64,000 nucleotides of DNA from contig JAPOVL010000019.1 of the NCBI GenBank assembly GCA_026708115.1, positions 112,801-176,800 on the forward strand, given 5' to 3'. The translations under genes and the position numbers were made by a program. The stretch comes from Chloroflexota bacterium (GTDB taxonomy: Bacteria > Chloroflexota > Anaerolineae > Aggregatilineales > Phototrophicaceae). This document shows positions 54,873 to 62,572 of this stretch, piece by piece (positions within the stretch are counted from its first letter, which is position 1; every line of letters begins with the position of its first letter). Below the pieces are notes generated by a model. It worked only from the letters and a program-made list of their open reading frames with translations. It ran no database searches and had not been told where the DNA came from.

Positions 54873-56144
54873 CTAGTTCCGACGCGACCGAATCAGGAAA
54901 TCCACCTCGCTACCAGGCGGCACGGTCATATCACCGAAACGCGAAAAACTGGCATGCGTGCAGTCGGCGCCGACGACTGATCCCGCGCCAATGGTGAACT
55001 GCGGCGGGATCCGCGCGTTTTTGCCGATACTGGTTATCTTTAGATCGCCAATATCCTGCCAGGATCCGACTTTTGCCTCCTTGCCGATCACGGCGATCTT
55101 GTCAATCAGCGCGCGTTCAATCACCGCCCCGGTCTCGACATAGGCATCGTTCAGGACGACAGACTCCCGCACGACCGCCCCCGGACCGATAAACACGCCC
55201 GGTGACAAAATGGAACGCTCGATGACCGCTCCCGCGCCGATCACCGAGCCGTCTGTGATCATACTGTCGACAATCTGCGTGTCCGGACCGATACGCACCG
55301 GCGGGCGCTCCTCGCTGCGAGTATGGATCACCCAGGTTCGATCGTTCAGATTCAGCGACGGCGGACTTGACAGCAGGTCCATATGCGCTTCCCAATAAGC
55401 GTCAACCGTACCAACATCAATCCAGTATCCGCCGTAAGGATACGCGCAAACCTTCATGTCCGCCGCGACCATTTTGGGCAATATGTCGTGCCCAAAATCA
55501 TGGGAAGAGGCGGGATCTTCCTGGTCCTCCTGCAGCGCGCGCTCCAGAACCCCGTATTCGAAAACATACACCCCCATATTGGCCAAATTGCCGGGTGGCT
55601 GGCTTGGTTTCTCGATAAACTCCGTGACCCGGTATTCAGTGTCGGTATCAACAATGCCAAATCGGCTCGCTTCGTCCAAAGGCACGCGGATCGTGCAAAC
55701 GGTCGCGTCAGCGCCTTTGTCACGATGATATTGCACCAGCATGTCATAATCCATTTCGTAAATGTGATCGCCGGACAAAATCAACACGTATTCGGGACGC
55801 CCTTGTCGCACAAAATTGAGGTTCTGCGCGACTGCGTCCGCGGTGCCGGCATACCAATCCGTGTCATAGCTGCCTTGATAAGGCTGCAGCAAACGGACCC
55901 CGCCAGTGAAGGACCGATCCAGATCCCACGGGCGCCCTTTGCCAATATGATCGTTCAGACTGTGCGGGCGATATTGCGTCAAAACCAGCACATCAAATAC
56001 GTTGGAATTGACGCAGTTGCTCAGCGCGAAGTCGATGATGCGATACTTGCCGCCAAAGGGAACAGCTGGCTTGGCCCGCTTGATAGTCAATACACCCAAT
56101 CTGGTGCCCTTGCCGCCTGCAAGTATGATTGCCTTTATCTTCAC
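54873..56144 (-). CDS. glgC: Glucose-1-phosphate adenylyltransferase
   Basis: The 423-residue enzyme makes ADP-glucose, the donor for glycogen synthesis. It has an N-terminal nucleotidyltransferase domain (ILAGGKGTRLGVLT, KPAVPFGGKYRIIDF, WYAGTADAVAQN, LSGDHIYEMDY). A C-terminal left-handed beta-helix of hexapeptide repeats follows. The start is GTG, preceded by AGGAG, and repeat copy F abuts that site. It lies directly downstream of glgA on the same strand, separated only by the repeat. Confidence 0.96.
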   Translation of the reverse strand: MKIKAIILAGGKGTRLGVLTIKRAKPAVPFGGKYRIIDFALSNCVNSNVFDVLVLTQYRPHSLNDHIGKGRPWDLDRSFTGGVRLLQPYQGSYDTDWYAGTADAVAQNLNFVRQGRPEYVLILSGDHIYEMDYDMLVQYHRDKGADATVCTIRVPLDEASRFGIVDTDTEYRVTEFIEKPSQPPGNLANMGVYVFEYGVLERALQEDQEDPASSHDFGHDILPKMVAADMKVCAYPYGGYWIDVGTVDAYWEAHMDLLSSPPSLNLNDRTWVIHTRSEERPPVRIGPDTQIVDSMITDGSVIGAGAVIERSILSPGVFIGPGAVVRESVVLNDAYVETGAVIERALIDKIAVIGKEAKVGSWQDIGDLKITSIGKNARIPPQFTIGAGSVVGADCTHASFSRFGDMTVPPGSEVDFLIRSRRN

Positions 56145-56155
56145 GACTCGCTCCT

Positions 56156-56331
56156 GTTTATGTAAACCGCGTCGCTCAAGCGACGAGAAGGCTTGCTATT
56201 TTGCCTGAGCGCGACATTCCTGTGACCTTTTCGCTGCCGAAGGTCAGTGTCGGCGGGCAGTGTCGGCGGGCAGTGTCTACGCGCCCTACGCGCCCTACGC
56301 GCCCTTCGCGACCGCCGAGCGGCTCCGCGCC
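56156..56331 (+). repeat. Dispersed triple-hairpin element, copy F, interrupted
   Basis: It begins GTTTATGTAAAC, then GTCGCTCAAGCGAC and TGAGCGCGACATTCCTGTGA. About 75 bases of nested tandem repeats then split it: AGTGTCGGCGGGC twice and CTACGCGCC three times. The final GCCGAGCGGCTC hairpin follows. The left end is 11 bp from the glgC start; the right end encodes the C-terminus of GlgA. Confidence 0.8.
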
Positions 56332-57785
56332 TGAACTTTGACTCGCGCCAGTTCATATAGCTCGATATATTCGCCGGCGCTTTTTTCCCAACTGAAATCC
56401 ATGCGCATGCCGCGTTTCTGCATACGACGCCAGGCTACCGGGTTCTGATGATAAACATCAATCGCCCATTCCAGCGTGCCCCTCAGCGCCGAAACCTCTT
56501 GCCAATGGAAGACGAAGCCCGTGCCTGTTTCCGCATCTCCATTATCGTAGTTCTTGACTGTATCGGCCAAACCGCCAGTTTCGCGCACCAGTGGCAACGC
56601 CCCATAGCGCATCGCCATCATTTGACCCATGCCACACGGTTCAAAGTGGCTGGGCATCAAGAACAAATCGCAACTGGCATAAATCTGCTGCGCCAACGCG
56701 CTATCAAACTGCAGAAATGCCGTGGCTTGGGCCGGGAAGTCTTGATCCAATTGCCAAAACGCGTATTCCAGTTCACTTTCGCCCGTGCCCAGTACCACCA
56801 ATTGAGCGTCCCGCTCTCCAAGCAACTGACGCAGCGCCGGCAGAGCCATGTCAAAGCCCTTCTGCGCTGCCAGCCGGCTAACAATGCCTATAAGCGGCAC
56901 GTCGGGCGCTACCGGCAATCTGGCAAATGACTGCAAATGCACCTTATTGAGCGGGCGCTTCCCTTCAAAATCACCGACGTCGAAATTCTGGAACAAGCAG
57001 GGATCAGTCGCCGGGTTCCAAACCTCCGTATCCAGTCCATTCAAGATCCCGCGCAAATCGGCGCCCCGTTTGCCGATCAGCGGCGCCAATTCGTAGCCGG
57101 CATAGGGATATTTGATTTCCTCGGCATAGCGCGGGCTAACCGTCGATATCATTTCACTGTATGCGATACCTATTCCCAACAAATTGTCCGTCAAATCAAT
57201 AGACGCCAAGTCGGCCTGCTCGCGACCGTCAATGCCCGCCTGAAACAAGAAGCCCCCCGCGTGATTGCCTTGGTAAGCGATGTTGTGAATCGATAGCACT
57301 GTCGCCAACGATGCCCATTCTGTAACATCGCTGTTCGAGTGAACAAGAAAAGGCAGCAAGCTTGTGTGCCAGTCATTCACATGAAGCAATTCCGGGAACC
57401 AGCCGATTGCTTCCTTCAGCCGCCAAACCGTGGCCATCAAGGCCTGGTTGAGATAGATGAAACGCTCCATATCCCAGTTCCACTGGGAATAAATCTCGCC
57501 TTCAAGCCCAAAATATGGTGGCGACTGCAAAAGATAGTAGGGCGTGCCGTCTTGCAAGCAACTATACACCCTGACTTCGTTTGTCCCAAGGCGGTGCGCG
57601 AAATCGAACGAAATCAGTGGCTCAATTGCGTATTCGAGATGATTGATGAAACCATAGCCCGGGATTATGACACGCGCGTCTATCCCGAGCTTGCGCAGCG
57701 CGATCGGCAATGAGCCAACGACATCGGCAAGCCCGCCAACCTTGGCAAACGGGACCGCCTCTGCGCTTGTGAGCAAGACCTTCAT
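56295..57785 (-). CDS. glgA: Glycogen synthase (ADP-glucose)
   Basis: The 496-residue GT5 enzyme begins MKVLLTSAEAVPFAKVGGLA with the KVGGL ADP-glucose site, and has the EPCGMGQMMAMRYG catalytic segment near residue 395. It elongates alpha-1,4-glucan. The last dozen residues (SRSAVAKGA) and the stop codon lie inside the dispersed repeat F and its nested CTACGCGCC tandem repeat, so the natural end has been replaced or extended by the insertion. glgC follows on the same strand. Confidence 0.95.
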   Translation of the reverse strand: MKVLLTSAEAVPFAKVGGLADVVGSLPIALRKLGIDARVIIPGYGFINHLEYAIEPLISFDFAHRLGTNEVRVYSCLQDGTPYYLLQSPPYFGLEGEIYSQWNWDMERFIYLNQALMATVWRLKEAIGWFPELLHVNDWHTSLLPFLVHSNSDVTEWASLATVLSIHNIAYQGNHAGGFLFQAGIDGREQADLASIDLTDNLLGIGIAYSEMISTVSPRYAEEIKYPYAGYELAPLIGKRGADLRGILNGLDTEVWNPATDPCLFQNFDVGDFEGKRPLNKVHLQSFARLPVAPDVPLIGIVSRLAAQKGFDMALPALRQLLGERDAQLVVLGTGESELEYAFWQLDQDFPAQATAFLQFDSALAQQIYASCDLFLMPSHFEPCGMGQMMAMRYGALPLVRETGGLADTVKNYDNGDAETGTGFVFHWQEVSALRGTLEWAIDVYHQNPVAWRRMQKRGMRMDFSWEKSAGEYIELYELARVKVQARSRSAVAKGA

Positions 57786-57855
57786 TCCCGGAATCGACTT
57801 TCGCTACCAATTCCTGCCAAAGCGATTGTAACTGAACATGCTCGTCATGAGTACA

Positions 57856-57876
57856 ATAACTTGCGTCCCCTCGTTG
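57856..57876 (+). repeat. Direct repeat, left copy
   Basis: ATAACTTGCGTC then CCCTCGTTG. The right copy at 58246-58266 differs at one base. Together they bracket about 370 bp of G-rich repeat material, as if that material had been inserted into or duplicated with its flank. Confidence 0.6.
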
Positions 57877-58021
57877 GGAAGTGAATCCGTTTCGGTTGAA
57901 ATCCTTGCGTCCCCGCGTCAAATCTCCGCTATATATCCCTCATCCATAATAAAGACTATCCGTAGACACACGCGCGACAATGTCGCCGCCCACGCAACAT
58001 ACCTTGCATCCCGCGATGTTT

Positions 58022-58126
58022 AGCTCCCCCTCCGGAGGGCTGTGTCTACGCGCCCCTGATGCCTCGGGGTTTCCGCCCCCCGCTTAGCGGGGGGATTGAG
58101 GGGAGGATACGGGCCGGGGGTGGGGT
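58022..58126 (+). repeat. CTCCCCCTC-type G-rich repeat, copy 2 (composite)
   Basis: It starts CTCCCCCTCC, contains the hairpin CCCCCCGCTTAGCGGGGGG, and ends GGGCCGGGGGTGGGG. A GGGCTGTGTCTACGCGCCC unit is nested at 58037-58055. The middle hairpin recurs exactly in copy 3 at the right edge of the window. Confidence 0.65.
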
Positions 58127-58159
58127 TGGCTGCCCGCAACGTAAACAGGGGCAACCGGC

Positions 58160-58178
58160 GGGCTGTGTCTACGCGCCC
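58160..58178 (+). repeat. GGGCTGTGTCTACGCGCCC unit, second copy
   Basis: This 19-mer is identical to 58037-58055 and differs by one base from 56268-56286 inside repeat F. GGGC and GCCC form a short stem. It is followed by TATCAGGTCGCC, also found in the hairpin at 60511-60538. Confidence 0.6.
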
Positions 58179-58245
58179 TATCAGGTCGCCTGAAACATAC
58201 CGCACTTACCGTCATTTTCTATTTCACGACTTCGATACACTACCG

Positions 58246-58266
58246 ATAACTTGCGTCGCCTCGTTG
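58246..58266 (+). repeat. Direct repeat, right copy
   Basis: It matches 57856-57876 in 20 of 21 bases (ATAACTTGCGTCG then CCTCGTTG). It lies about 40 bp before repeat copy G. Confidence 0.6.
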
Positions 58267-58304
58267 CCAGCCTCAATGCCCTATGCTAATATCGTATTGG
58301 TATC

Positions 58305-58396
58305 CTTTTATCAAACCCCTTTGCCCGCGCAAGGCGAAGACTTATTTCTTGTGAGCGTGACATTCTTGTGGACAATTCGCCGCCGTCAATCGGCTA
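58305..58396 (+). repeat. Dispersed triple-hairpin element, copy G
   Basis: The core hairpin is CTTTGCCCGCGCAAGG, related to copy B and again with both arms changed relative to the GTCGC/GCGAC type. It is followed by TGTGAGCGTGACATTCTTGTG. It ends 27 bp before the start codon of the LysM gene. Confidence 0.72.
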
Positions 58397-58423
58397 CTCC
58401 GGTTTATCGAGTTGGAATTGCTC

Positions 58424-59362
58424 ATGATTCAGAAGCAACGTAGCAAACGACGGTTCAACTTTCTGCCGCCGATCATTTTCCTCGCGCTAACATTCCTAAC
58501 CGCGGTCAGCGGCACTTATATCGCTTTGAGGCTCTTTGGCGACAATGCGCAGGCCGAAACAGTTCCCGAAATCATCACTGTTGAGATCATCATCACAGCG
58601 ACTCCGGCGCCAGCCCAGGCGGCAACTGCCCAGCCCGCTGCAAGCAGTTCCGATCAAGTGGACCTGCCAGCGGATATTGCCGGCGCTGGATCCGAATCAG
58701 TTGCCACGGTGGACGCCGCGCGGCTTGGCGCGGTAGACGCCGCCATAAGCACGCCGACGGTTGAAGCTGGCGGCGAATTCTTGTCGGACAACTGTAAGTT
58801 TTACACCGTTCAGGGCGGGGATACGCCCTTCGGCATTGCCGAGCGCTGGGGCGCCAACCCTTATCTTCTGCTCGAAGTAAACAATCTCACTCTCGAGACC
58901 GCCACCAATTTGCAGATTGGGGACAGACTGATTGTCCCGCTTCCAGGCTGCAATGTCGATGGACAAATAATCGAAACTGGCGGCACGACATCCACCGCCA
59001 ATAACGCGGCGGCCGCAAATGTAACGAGCACGCCTTCCCAAGTCCCGATCGAAATCGCATCGGTAGAGGGAATCGGCGATATTACGGCAGAGGGTATACG
59101 ACTCCGCAACACCGGCGGCGAGATCAATATCAGCGGCTGGACACTCAATGATGCCGACGGCAATACCTATACCTTCCCCGGTCTGCTGCTATTCACGGAC
59201 GCGGTGATAGCGATCTATACACGCAGCGGCGTCAGTACCGAAGGCGCGCTGTTTTGGGGCAGCGACCAGGCAATTTGGCAAGCAGGGGAACAGGTTACCC
59301 TCACAGACCGTTATGGCCAAATTCGCAAGACGCTGCAGATACCGGGCGATCTGTCCAATTAA
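58424..59362 (+). CDS. LysM and lamin-tail-domain envelope protein
   Basis: The 312-residue protein has a basic N-terminus and one membrane helix (about 12-35, PPIIFLALTFLTAVSGTYIA). A Thr/Pro/Ala-rich linker follows. The LysM domain has YTVQGGDTPFGIAERWGANP and QIGDRLIVPLPGC. The C-terminal lamin-tail-type beta-sandwich has GIRLRNTGGEINISGWTLND and FPGLLLFTDAVIAIYTRSG. It should be membrane-anchored and bind cell-wall glycan outside the cell. I chose the ATG at 58424 over a TTG four codons earlier. Confidence 0.88.
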   Translation: MIQKQRSKRRFNFLPPIIFLALTFLTAVSGTYIALRLFGDNAQAETVPEIITVEIIITATPAPAQAATAQPAASSSDQVDLPADIAGAGSESVATVDAARLGAVDAAISTPTVEAGGEFLSDNCKFYTVQGGDTPFGIAERWGANPYLLLEVNNLTLETATNLQIGDRLIVPLPGCNVDGQIIETGGTTSTANNAAAANVTSTPSQVPIEIASVEGIGDITAEGIRLRNTGGEINISGWTLNDADGNTYTFPGLLLFTDAVIAIYTRSGVSTEGALFWGSDQAIWQAGEQVTLTDRYGQIRKTLQIPGDLSN

Positions 59363-59416
59363 CCTGCAATTGACGCTTGCCAGCCAAGCTGATTCAGGGA
59401 CAGCTTAAGAACGCTT

Positions 59417-59908
59417 ATGAAAAAATGGGAAAAAGTCGTCGATCACTTGCTTCAAGAGGCCATCGGCAATGGTGATATCTCCCATTTGCCAGGCGCGGGT
59501 AAGCCGTTGCGCCTCGACAATGACAGCCATACACCCCCCGATTTGCGCGCGGCGTACAAGATCTTAGATGACCACAATGTGATTCCCGATTGGATCGCAC
59601 ATCGCGAATCGCTTGAACGAACGGAGAGCAAACTACGTAGACAGTTGCTGCGTAAAGCCGCGACTTACCTGGCGGACAGGCGTGCCGCTCGCAAGACGGG
59701 GCGAGCCAAGCTGGAATCAAAAAATGAAAAGGACTGGCAACGCTTTAAAAGCGAGTTCTCGGAAGCGACAGAACGCTACAATCGCGCCCTGCTGGAACAT
59801 AATCTAACGCTGCCGCCGGGTATCGCGCACAAGCCCCTACTCCGTGGCGAGGAAATGATAGAGCGCGCTTTGGGGGCGCATTCCGGCAAAGCGGACAAGA
59901 CGAATTAA
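59417..59908 (+). CDS. DUF1992 (DnaJ-homologue-subfamily-C-28-like) protein
   Basis: The 163-residue protein opens with the DUF1992 hallmark: KVVDHLLQEAIGNGDISHLP, GAGKPLRLDND, and DLRAAYKILDDHNVIPDWI. The rest is a charged helical segment. The family occurs alone in bacteria and attached to a J domain in eukaryotes; its molecular role is not established. No J domain is present here. Its stop overlaps the end of the convergent tatA gene by 4 bp. Confidence 0.9.
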   Translation: MKKWEKVVDHLLQEAIGNGDISHLPGAGKPLRLDNDSHTPPDLRAAYKILDDHNVIPDWIAHRESLERTESKLRRQLLRKAATYLADRRAARKTGRAKLESKNEKDWQRFKSEFSEATERYNRALLEHNLTLPPGIAHKPLLRGEEMIERALGAHSGKADKTN

Positions 59909-60090
59909 GCGTTTTCTTCAATCGGATTGTTATCTTCCGGTTTCGCCTTGGCCCCTTCCTGCAATCCCTTGCGGAAGTTCGCCACTGCCGAACCAAGCTC
60001 GCCGCCGATGCGGGAAACGCGGCCGACGCCGAATAGAAGCACAACAATGATCAACACGATAAAAAGTTCGGTAGGACCCAAATTTGGCAT
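59905..60090 (-). CDS. tatA: Twin-arginine translocase subunit TatA/E
   Basis: The 61-residue protein has one N-terminal membrane helix (LGPTELFIVLIIVVLLFGVGR), a glycine hinge and an amphipathic helix (ELGSAVANFRKGLQEG), then an acidic tail. This is the TatA/TatE pattern. It forms the pore for folded proteins such as the Tat-signal binding protein at 24964-26337. tatB and tatC are not in the window. Confidence 0.92.
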   Translation of the reverse strand: MPNLGPTELFIVLIIVVLLFGVGRVSRIGGELGSAVANFRKGLQEGAKAKPEDNNPIEENA

Positions 60091-60209
60091 GGTCTTTTCC
60101 TATTCCACGTTTTCCATCTCACGACAAGTATAACACGCTTCGCATAGATTGCGACACGACATCTATTTTGATAAACCCGCCAAAATCTATCTACAGCCTC
60201 GTCGAAATC

Positions 60210-60229
60210 TGTAAGGCTTGTCCGCTACT
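60210..60229 (-). repeat. AGTACCGGACAAGCC-type unit, copy 1
   Basis: TGTAAGGCTTGTCCGCTACT is the reverse-complement form of the unit at 60495-60515. A near-identical copy lies at 63763-63782, and a copy cut by the window edge at 63988-64000. In two cases it lies next to a TGTAGGGGC-type hairpin. Confidence 0.6.
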
Positions 60230-60320
60230 CAATTTCGGTGATCTAAATGGACTCAAATACGCGCCCGACAGCAAGAAAACAACACCATTTTGCGACCCAA
60301 ACACAACATACGACGAGCCA

Positions 60321-60348
60321 TGTAGGGGCGACTCTGTGAGTCGCCCGC
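60321..60348 (+). repeat. TGTAGGGGC-type hairpin repeat, copy 2
   Basis: GGGCGACTC (60326-60334) pairs perfectly with GAGTCGCCC (60338-60346) around TGT. Compared with copy 1 the lower stem is conserved and the upper stem has changed on both sides. Confidence 0.75.
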
Positions 60349-60398
60349 GTTGCGGCTAGGAACGGCTGGATACCGCATTGACAATTACATATGGTACT

Positions 60399-60487
60399 GT
60401 TTACGTAAACCGCGTCGCTCATGCTACGAGAAGGCTTACTATTTTGCGTGAGCGCGGCAGAACTTTTCGCTGCCGCCGAGCGGCTCT
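60399..60487 (+). repeat. Dispersed triple-hairpin element, copy H
   Basis: It begins with the perfect palindrome GTTTACGTAAAC and continues GTCGCTCATGCTAC, TGCGTGAGCGCGGC and GCCGCCGAGCGGC. In this copy CGCTCATGC can also pair with GCGTGAGCG over 9 bp, an alternative to the local hairpin. Reading through it in one frame gives a stop-free peptide, which explains spurious upstream extensions of the next gene. Confidence 0.8.
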
Positions 60488-60494
60488 TTTTCTC

Positions 60495-60538
60495 CAGTAC
60501 CGGACAAGCCTTGTAAGGGCGACCTATCAGGTCGCCCG
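60495..60538 (+). repeat. AGTACCGGACAAGCC unit joined to TGTAGGGGC-type hairpin, copy 3
   Basis: CAGTACCGGACAAGCCTTGT runs directly into GTAAGGGCGACCT. GGGCGACCT (60517-60525) then pairs perfectly with AGGTCGCCC (60529-60537). The two units therefore form one composite element here. Confidence 0.7.
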
Positions 60539-60637
60539 AAAACACGCCAAAACTGACACTTTTGTCGCGGGTATCTGCCCAACGAAAATACTGTCCCATC
60601 CTCCCACCGCGTCTGCGGCCTGCTCCGCAGGCATCTA

Positions 60638-60646
60638 TGCTATAAT
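60638..60646 (+). promoter_or_regulatory. Extended -10 promoter
   Basis: TGCTATAAT is a perfect extended -10 box, 35 bases upstream of the start codon at 60681. No strong -35 is needed for this class. It supports the shorter start of the cyclic-nucleotide-binding/PH protein. Confidence 0.55.
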
Positions 60647-60680
60647 CAGCCCAGAATGCCGCCAACCGAGACCGCTTTCC

Positions 60681-62555
60681 ATGCAAGCTCTTGCTGAGGA
60701 ATCCTTACTACAGAATATCCCCATTTTTGCGCGCCTCAGCGACCAGCATCTGCGCTTGATCGGCGAAGCCTTGACAGTTCACAGCTATCGCGCGGGCGAG
60801 GATATATTTATCCAAGGCGCATCGGCGGACAGCCTTTTGATCGTTCTCTCCGGCGCCGCAATATTGTTTCAATCGAATGCCGACGGGATTCAGGCGCCAT
60901 TGGCAACCGTCAAACCCAATCAAGTTTTCAATCAAGAAGCATTATTCAGCGTTTTTACGCAGTCCGCAACCTTGCGCGCCTCTCAGAATGTAACCGCGGC
61001 CAAGCTCGGCAAGGATGCCTTCGACGCGCTCTTGAAACGACACTCGGAATTAGGCGCGGCAATCGGACTGAATAAGAAGGACGCCGGAGCGGCAATCAAT
61101 CCCCGCTTCGCTGAACAACGGGACGACGAAGCAGTGCTGATCGAGACCCGTCGTCATTTCTGGGCCTTCCTGCGGACAGCCTGGATTCCGCTCCTGATAA
61201 TGCCGGCAATGTGGGCTGCCGCGTTCATTTTGGGGGCGGGGGCGCTTTCACTGCTGATAGTCTTCCTATCGTTGATCTTCCCCGGCGTGGCGCTGATCTA
61301 TTTCTTTGCGGAATGGCGCAACGACTCCGTGATCGTCACGGACCAGCGCATTATTCGAGTCGAGCGGACCATTCTGGCCATGCACCGGCAGATTACCCAA
61401 GTCGGCTTGGAGAGCGTGCAGGAAATCAACTTCGATATCCCTCCCTATGATCCCTTTGCCCGCTTGTTTCGCTATGGCAGCGTCATCATTAAAACCGCGG
61501 GATCGCAGGGCAATCTGGAACTTGACCTGATTCCTCGCCCAGAACAGTTTCAGAAACTGATCATCGAAGATCGACAGTACTTCGAAAGCCGAAAAGCGCA
61601 GCGTCACCATGCCATGGTGCGCGACGAGTTGCAACGATGGATGGCGGGCGAAAACCCCGAACTGGGAAAAGAGTTCGGGCCCTCGCCCGCTGATGCAAGC
61701 GCGTCGCCGACGCCCGTCCCCGGCACAAACGGATACTTCAGCACCTGCATCAGAATGAGCAACGGCGATATCGTATATCGCAAGCACATCAGTGTTTGGG
61801 CACAGCATACCTTCATACCTGTCGTGATTGTGCTTCTGGCTGTGACCGGACTGCTATTGACCTTCACGGTGCTAAGCCCGGATTTGCGCATCGTGACTTT
61901 CCCCCTCTCTATGCTTGCCTTCTTAATCGGCGCTGTCATGTACTATTGGCTGGATTGGGATTGGCGAAATGACATTTACATTATCTCCGACGATACCATC
62001 ACCCTAGTGCACAAGCGACCGTTTTTCCTGCAAAACCTGCGTGATCAGGTGCTCGTCGAGCGCATAGATAACGTGGAATCGGTGACAACGGGTTTCTTTG
62101 CCGCCATCATGAAATATGGAGACGTGCGCATGTCATTGATCGGCGCCGACGAACACAAACTCTTTCACAAGGTCTCGAATCCGCAACTGATCCAACAGGA
62201 GATTTCCCGCCGCCAGCACATGAAGGAAGAACGGCGCGCCCGATATGACGCGATGCAGCAGCGGCAAATCCTGGGAGAATACTTGGGCGCGGCCGGCGCC
62301 CAGACCTCGCAGCAAAACCAAAACGCGGCGCATTCGCCGACATCGCAGCCCAACGCCACTACCTTGGCCCTACAGACCGAAGGAGGGGCGCCATTGGCAA
62401 GAGCGGCCAACAATCTTGACCGCAATCGACCGCCTCGTTTGCCGAGGAAGCGCGTCAACTACGCGCCGCAGGCAATACAGCCGGACAATTCTCAGATAGA
62501 TGACTTGGAGCGCAGAAGGCCGCCCCGCTTACGCCCCGATCGCGAACATCTTTAA
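60681..62555 (+). CDS. Cyclic nucleotide-binding domain protein with two membrane/bacterial-PH modules
   Basis: The protein is 624 residues from the ATG at 60681; upstream in-frame sequence is repeat H and is excluded. The N-terminal CNB domain (about 10-115) has FARLSDQHLRLIGEALTVHS, GEDIFIQGASADSLLIVLSG and a phosphate-cassette-like region. Two similar modules follow, each a helical membrane hairpin plus a bPH_2-type beta domain (WRNDSVIVTDQRIIRVERTI, then WRNDIYIISDDTITLVHKRP). The C-terminal 100 residues are charged and proline-rich. It looks like a membrane sensor responding to a nucleotide, but this is inference from domains. Confidence 0.88.
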   Translation: MQALAEESLLQNIPIFARLSDQHLRLIGEALTVHSYRAGEDIFIQGASADSLLIVLSGAAILFQSNADGIQAPLATVKPNQVFNQEALFSVFTQSATLRASQNVTAAKLGKDAFDALLKRHSELGAAIGLNKKDAGAAINPRFAEQRDDEAVLIETRRHFWAFLRTAWIPLLIMPAMWAAAFILGAGALSLLIVFLSLIFPGVALIYFFAEWRNDSVIVTDQRIIRVERTILAMHRQITQVGLESVQEINFDIPPYDPFARLFRYGSVIIKTAGSQGNLELDLIPRPEQFQKLIIEDRQYFESRKAQRHHAMVRDELQRWMAGENPELGKEFGPSPADASASPTPVPGTNGYFSTCIRMSNGDIVYRKHISVWAQHTFIPVVIVLLAVTGLLLTFTVLSPDLRIVTFPLSMLAFLIGAVMYYWLDWDWRNDIYIISDDTITLVHKRPFFLQNLRDQVLVERIDNVESVTTGFFAAIMKYGDVRMSLIGADEHKLFHKVSNPQLIQQEISRRQHMKEERRARYDAMQQRQILGEYLGAAGAQTSQQNQNAAHSPTSQPNATTLALQTEGGAPLARAANNLDRNRPPRLPRKRVNYAPQAIQPDNSQIDDLERRRPPRLRPDREHL

Positions 62556-62572
62556 GACGCGCTGCGCGGAAA

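Larger units (their letters stand above)
57786..58423. other. Repeat-rich divergent intergenic region
   Basis: The 638 bases between glgA and the LysM gene hold no credible ORF. They contain a 21-bp direct repeat (57856-57876 and 58246-58266), a G-rich composite element (58022-58126), two copies of GGGCTGTGTCTACGCGCCC (58037-58055, 58160-58178) and dispersed-repeat copy G. Promoters for both flanking genes must lie among them. Confidence 0.65.

Noticed and set aside
56241..56310. Short tandem repeats resembling a CRISPR or minisatellite array
   Set aside because: Units are 13 and 9 bp with no spacers and only 2-3 copies. This is a slipped-strand array nested in repeat F, not CRISPR. No cas genes are present.
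60378..60680. Upstream in-frame extension of the cyclic-nucleotide-binding/PH gene
   Set aside because: The extension is the translation of dispersed repeat H and a hairpin repeat, and an extended -10 promoter lies inside it. The start at 60681 is preferred.
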